From NCBI GenBank assembly GCA_937868245.1, contig CALMMI010000549.1, forward strand, positions 1 to 8,343: 8,343 nt of DNA, written 5' to 3'. Every line of letters begins with the position of its first letter. Positions within the stretch are counted from its first letter, which is position 1. Below are positions 5,473-8,343 of the stretch, in pieces. The notes beneath the pieces are model-generated. The model ran no database searches and was not told where the DNA came from. It worked only from the letters and a program-made list of their open reading frames with translations. Source of the DNA: an uncultured Ignavibacteria bacterium. GTDB lineage: Bacteria > Bacteroidota > Ignavibacteria > Kapaibacteriales > UBA961. Both the position numbers and the translations under genes were made by a program.

Positions 5473-8154
5473 TTCAGCATTAAAGCGCAGAACTTCATTG
5501 CCAAGTGTATTAATTACACGGACAGTTAAAGCAGTTGCACTTGAGTTTAGGCGTACATTCACTTGGCTTGTTGCAGGATTAGGGAATACCAATCCGCCAT
5601 TTGAAGCTACATATACATCTTCTTCAACACCACTTACTGTTTGAGCATCTACAACGATGTCAACCTGAACACTTGCAAGTTTCTCATAATCAACAGTTGC
5701 AGGGGTTTGCATTGAAGTAAAGCCCGGTTTGTCGGTAGTAAGAGTGTAAGTACCTGCTGTAAGTTCGCTTAGGTTGTAGTTACCTTGGTCGTCGCTAAAG
5801 ATATAATCACTGATGCTTCCGTTTGCATCATAAGCGATTACATACGCACCTGCCAGTGGGGTTTCACCAAGAGTAGCTGCACCTGATTTAACTATACCGC
5901 CTCTATGAGAAATCTTGCCACCAAGATGTGCACCGCCACGCATACCGTTGCCGGTACGTAAGATGATTTCAAATATTTGGTCAATCATCATTTCACCAAC
6001 TGTGATGTGAGTTGCATCTTGCCATTTTGCTGTAGCAAAATCACCTGATTTGTAATATCCGGGTACAAAACCTTGTTTTTCTTTTGGAATTGCAAAAAGG
6101 AAGTAATCACCGGGGATAAGATTCTTTACATTGAATTCACCCTTGTCATTTGTGCTTACTGTTACAGCTTCGTAGCGTTTTGGCTCTTTATTTCCATCGG
6201 AAGAAACGACTCTGTAAGCAACTACGCGGGCATTAATACCGATTGAAGCAGAATCGCGTACAAGTCCTGCAAATCCGTTTTGATATGAACCGCGAGTAAC
6301 AAGTACGAAATTAACAGTAATGTTTTCTGTAAGAGTTAAGCGTGTTGCTTCTTCAGGATTGTTTACTTTTTCGAAGTATTGATCAAGATACTGATCTGTA
6401 CTTGGAATTGCATGAGCAATAACTGTTAGATTCTCAGGAATTTCGATACGGTAATTTCCTTTGTCGCCTGTCTTTGCATAAAATCTTCCGCTCATATCTT
6501 TTTGGTCTGCACCGTTTTTGTCTTTAACAATAAACTCAACCTTCGAGAATACTGCTTCGCCATTTTCATTTGTTACTGTACCTTCAATAACGATATTTTT
6601 TGGTTTTTCACGGTGCATAACTGCAACGTCTGCAACTGCACCATGTGTACCGCATTGTGCACTTACTGAAGTTGCTTTGTCGATAGAAGTTGCATCCAAG
6701 TACCATTCTTCTACAAATCCTTCACCGGAAGCAAATAATGCATAATTACCGCCTGATACTGCAAAACTATACTGACCGTCATTGATTTTTCCAATATATG
6801 AGGACATGCCTTTGCTGTTTTTGTCAAGACGAACTGCCTTTACAATACCGCTGCCGATTAAATTGCCGTTTTCGTCAACAACTTTACCACGAATTTTTGT
6901 ACAAACAGGTTGTTCTTGGTTGTCACAATCAGCTTTAACACGAAGAGTGTAGCTTTGAGTTGCAGAAATCGTATTTGCAACTGATGCCATGATACTTACT
7001 TTGAATTCACCTTCTCTTGCAGGTGCCCATTTTACCAAACCTGTTTTTTCGTCAATGGTCATACCGTCGGGGCTTACTGTTAATTTATAGGATGGTAAAG
7101 AAGAAGATATTATCGAAACTGCCTCGGCATCATAAATGTACTCTTTGTTTAAACATCCGATTTCGAGAGGTTTGGTAATGAAGTTAACACCTTCTTTATC
7201 GCCACCACCGTTACCGCCATTACCAACTTTGATAACAAATGATTGGATCGCTTTAATGTCTGTACCCGGGATATAAGCAATGATATTTACTTTATATTCT
7301 CCATCTTTGGATGGTGTCCATGTAACAAGTCCGGTAGTTTCGTCAATTTTCATTCCTTCAGGCGAGCCGTCAAGTCTGAAAGCTACTTTTTGAGAAGGAT
7401 CATTTGTAGTTACTTTTGGCTGGTATGTATATTCTTTACCTGCTGAAGCTGTACGATTTGGCTCGCTTGCAAAACGAATAGCATCGCCTTGTTGGCTTTG
7501 TCCAACTTTAAGTTCAATTGCTTGAATAGCTTTTACATCAGGTTTATCCGCAACGTATGCAATGATTGTAAATTTATACGTGCCATCTTTGGAAGGTGTC
7601 CAGGTAACTCTACCTGTTTTTTCGTCGATAGTCATCCCGTCGGGTGCACCATCAAGTTTATAGAGAATAGTCAGGTTTGCTGTTTTTTCAATCGCTTTTG
7701 CTTCGTAAACATATTCCTGACCTGAAGTTGCTGTTTTTTTAGGCTCGGTAATGAACTTAACAATAGGCTGGCTATTATCATTTCCGAGTGTTACAAAACG
7801 AAAATCTGTGCGTTCACTTTCACCGTCGGCATTTTCTGCTCTAAGGAAAACACTGTATGTTCCTGCTTGCAAATCTTTAATTGCATACTTAAATGGATAC
7901 CGCTGGGATGCAATTTTCTTAAAGTTGTTTAAGTTATCTGTTTTGCCGTAAGCAAGATAGATGTTGTAGGTATCATTTGTATCCTTCTCACTGTTAGGCG
8001 ACCAAGTAAGTTGAATATATTGAGGTGCTCCTTGTGCCGAAGCAGTAAAGTTCCTCGGTGTCATTGGTCCACCTGCTTTTGCAGGTAGTATAAATGCAAA
8101 TAAGGCAAGCATCATTGCTGCCATTTGCGTCGAAATAGAGAACATACGTTTCAT
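5353..8154 (-). CDS. Secreted multidomain Ig/FN3 protein with T9SS type A sorting domain
   Basis: The 933-residue protein is exported by Sec and then across the outer membrane by the type IX system. Its signal peptide is residues 1-27 (cleavage after AKA). An FN3-like domain (about 30-121) is followed by three Ig/cadherin-like (He_PIG type) repeats at about 131-217, 226-311 and 323-407. Each repeat carries GMxIDExTGxVxWxP. A Gly/Asn-rich linker lies at 311-319. About four carboxypeptidase-regulatory-like beta-sandwich repeats follow (about 419-517, 521-618, 625-735, 742-835), with motifs such as GNYNLSELTAGTYTL. The sorting domain starts at VFPNP (856-860) and ends near LPAGMYTINI (909-918) and the C-terminal Arg. 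No catalytic motif is seen, so adhesion or a structural surface role is likely but unproven. Only four cysteines occur (334, 410, 418, 501). AGGAG lies five bases before the ATG at 8154. Confidence 0.93.
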   Translation of the reverse strand: MKRMFSISTQMAAMMLALFAFILPAKAGGPMTPRNFTASAQGAPQYIQLTWSPNSEKDTNDTYNIYLAYGKTDNLNNFKKIASQRYPFKYAIKDLQAGTYSVFLRAENADGESERTDFRFVTLGNDNSQPIVKFITEPKKTATSGQEYVYEAKAIEKTANLTILYKLDGAPDGMTIDEKTGRVTWTPSKDGTYKFTIIAYVADKPDVKAIQAIELKVGQSQQGDAIRFASEPNRTASAGKEYTYQPKVTTNDPSQKVAFRLDGSPEGMKIDETTGLVTWTPSKDGEYKVNIIAYIPGTDIKAIQSFVIKVGNGGNGGGDKEGVNFITKPLEIGCLNKEYIYDAEAVSIISSSLPSYKLTVSPDGMTIDEKTGLVKWAPAREGEFKVSIMASVANTISATQSYTLRVKADCDNQEQPVCTKIRGKVVDENGNLIGSGIVKAVRLDKNSKGMSSYIGKINDGQYSFAVSGGNYALFASGEGFVEEWYLDATSIDKATSVSAQCGTHGAVADVAVMHREKPKNIVIEGTVTNENGEAVFSKVEFIVKDKNGADQKDMSGRFYAKTGDKGNYRIEIPENLTVIAHAIPSTDQYLDQYFEKVNNPEEATRLTLTENITVNFVLVTRGSYQNGFAGLVRDSASIGINARVVAYRVVSSDGNKEPKRYEAVTVSTNDKGEFNVKNLIPGDYFLFAIPKEKQGFVPGYYKSGDFATAKWQDATHITVGEMMIDQIFEIILRTGNGMRGGAHLGGKISHRGGIVKSGAATLGETPLAGAYVIAYDANGSISDYIFSDDQGNYNLSELTAGTYTLTTDKPGFTSMQTPATVDYEKLASVQVDIVVDAQTVSGVEEDVYVASNGGLVFPNPATSQVNVRLNSSATALTVRVINTLGNEVLRFNAETSANDSIVSFDASSLPAGMYTINIQGGARTISAPLTIIR
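6934..7764 (-). repeat. Three tandem Ig/cadherin-like domain repeats inside the T9SS gene
   Basis: Three units code for residues 131-217, 226-311 and 323-407. Units 1 and 2 are the most alike, with a period of exactly 94 codons. Their DNA still shows near-identical stretches, for example CCATCTTTGG at 7301-7310 and at 7583-7592, followed in both by GGTGTCCA. Unit 3 is more diverged (WAPAREGEF in place of WTPSKDGxY) and contains Cys334. This indicates a fairly recent internal duplication of units 1 and 2. Confidence 0.85.
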
Positions 8155-8241
8155 AACTACTCCTAAGAGAATATGATAAAATAAAGCAAAATAAAAGAAA
8201 AATAAATTGTTAAATTGTGTAAGCTCAGTAAATGCAGGCGA

Positions 8242-8343
8242 TTAATTAATTTCTCCGTAGTTAAAATAAAATCTTACAATTCCACGTATCGGATACTCTG
8301 TAAAGATCTGAGGGCTTTTCTCTAAACTCACCGCTAACTTAAA
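8242..8343 (-). CDS. Possible C-terminal end of an unidentified upstream gene
   Basis: From the right edge one minus-strand frame stays open for 33 codons and ends at TAA (8244-8242), while the other two minus frames stop within the first three codons. The peptide begins FKLAVSLEKSPQIFTEYPIR and ends GIVRFYFNYGEIN, a plausible beta-strand-like protein end. Chance alone could keep so short a frame open in AT-rich DNA, so support is weak. If real, the T9SS gene follows its stop by 87 bases, with no terminator hairpin seen between them, and the two could be cotranscribed. The product is not recognisable. Confidence 0.35.
   Translation of the reverse strand, partial: FKLAVSLEKSPQIFTEYPIRGIVRFYFNYGEIN

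Noticed and set aside
8187..8194. TTATTTTG on the minus strand as the -7 element of the T9SS gene promoter.
   Set aside because: It differs from TAnnTTTG at the second base, and no TTG or TTTG lies 17-23 bases upstream. The true promoter may be elsewhere, or the gene may be read from upstream.

Overview
The window looks like chromosomal DNA from a member of the Fibrobacterota-Chlorobiota-Bacteroidota (FCB) group. Three observations support this. First, a large exported protein ends in a type A sorting domain of the type IX secretion system (T9SS). Second, the promoter of the yceD operon matches the Bacteroidota-type consensus (TTTG, 20 bases, TATATTTG). Third, several genes carry strong Shine-Dalgarno sites (AAGGAG, AGGAG, GGAG), which most classical Bacteroidota lack. 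That mixture, together with an AT-rich composition, points to a lineage such as Ignavibacteria, Kapabacteria or a relative; this placement is inference.

Every convincing gene is on the minus strand, so transcription runs from right to left. From the right edge: the possible last 33 codons of an unidentified protein (8242-8343); a 933-residue T9SS cargo protein (5353-8154) with a signal peptide, an FN3-like domain, three Ig/cadherin-like repeats, about four carboxypeptidase-regulatory-like repeats and the sorting domain; its strong terminator (5270-5313); a gene-poor stretch (4886-5269); a two-gene operon of a Bor-like lipoprotein (4538-4885) and an FAD-dependent oxidoreductase of the FAD_binding_4/aldonolactone-alditol oxidase type (2945-4525); a second terminator (2728-2772); the yceD-operon promoter (2638-2669); and the conserved operon yceD - rpmF - plsX - fabH (2603 to the left edge), which joins a ribosomal protein gene to fatty acid and phospholipid initiation. 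fabH is cut by the window edge just before its catalytic His motif. rpmF encodes only 58 residues and is easily missed.

The most unusual structure is an exact 125-bp direct repeat. One copy (5348-5472) is the real 3' end of the T9SS gene, coding for its last 39 residues. The other (2808-2932) lies directly behind the oxidoreductase, in the same reading frame and separated from it by one TAA stop and four codons. Weaker homology continues through both terminators, whose stems differ by a compensatory base-pair change. The lipoprotein/oxidoreductase pair is therefore framed by two T9SS gene ends. Recombination between the repeats would remove 2,540 bp and leave the T9SS gene intact with a working terminator. 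This suggests a cassette inserted at, and rebuilding, the 3' end of a T9SS cargo gene. No integrase or transposase is visible, so the mechanism is open.
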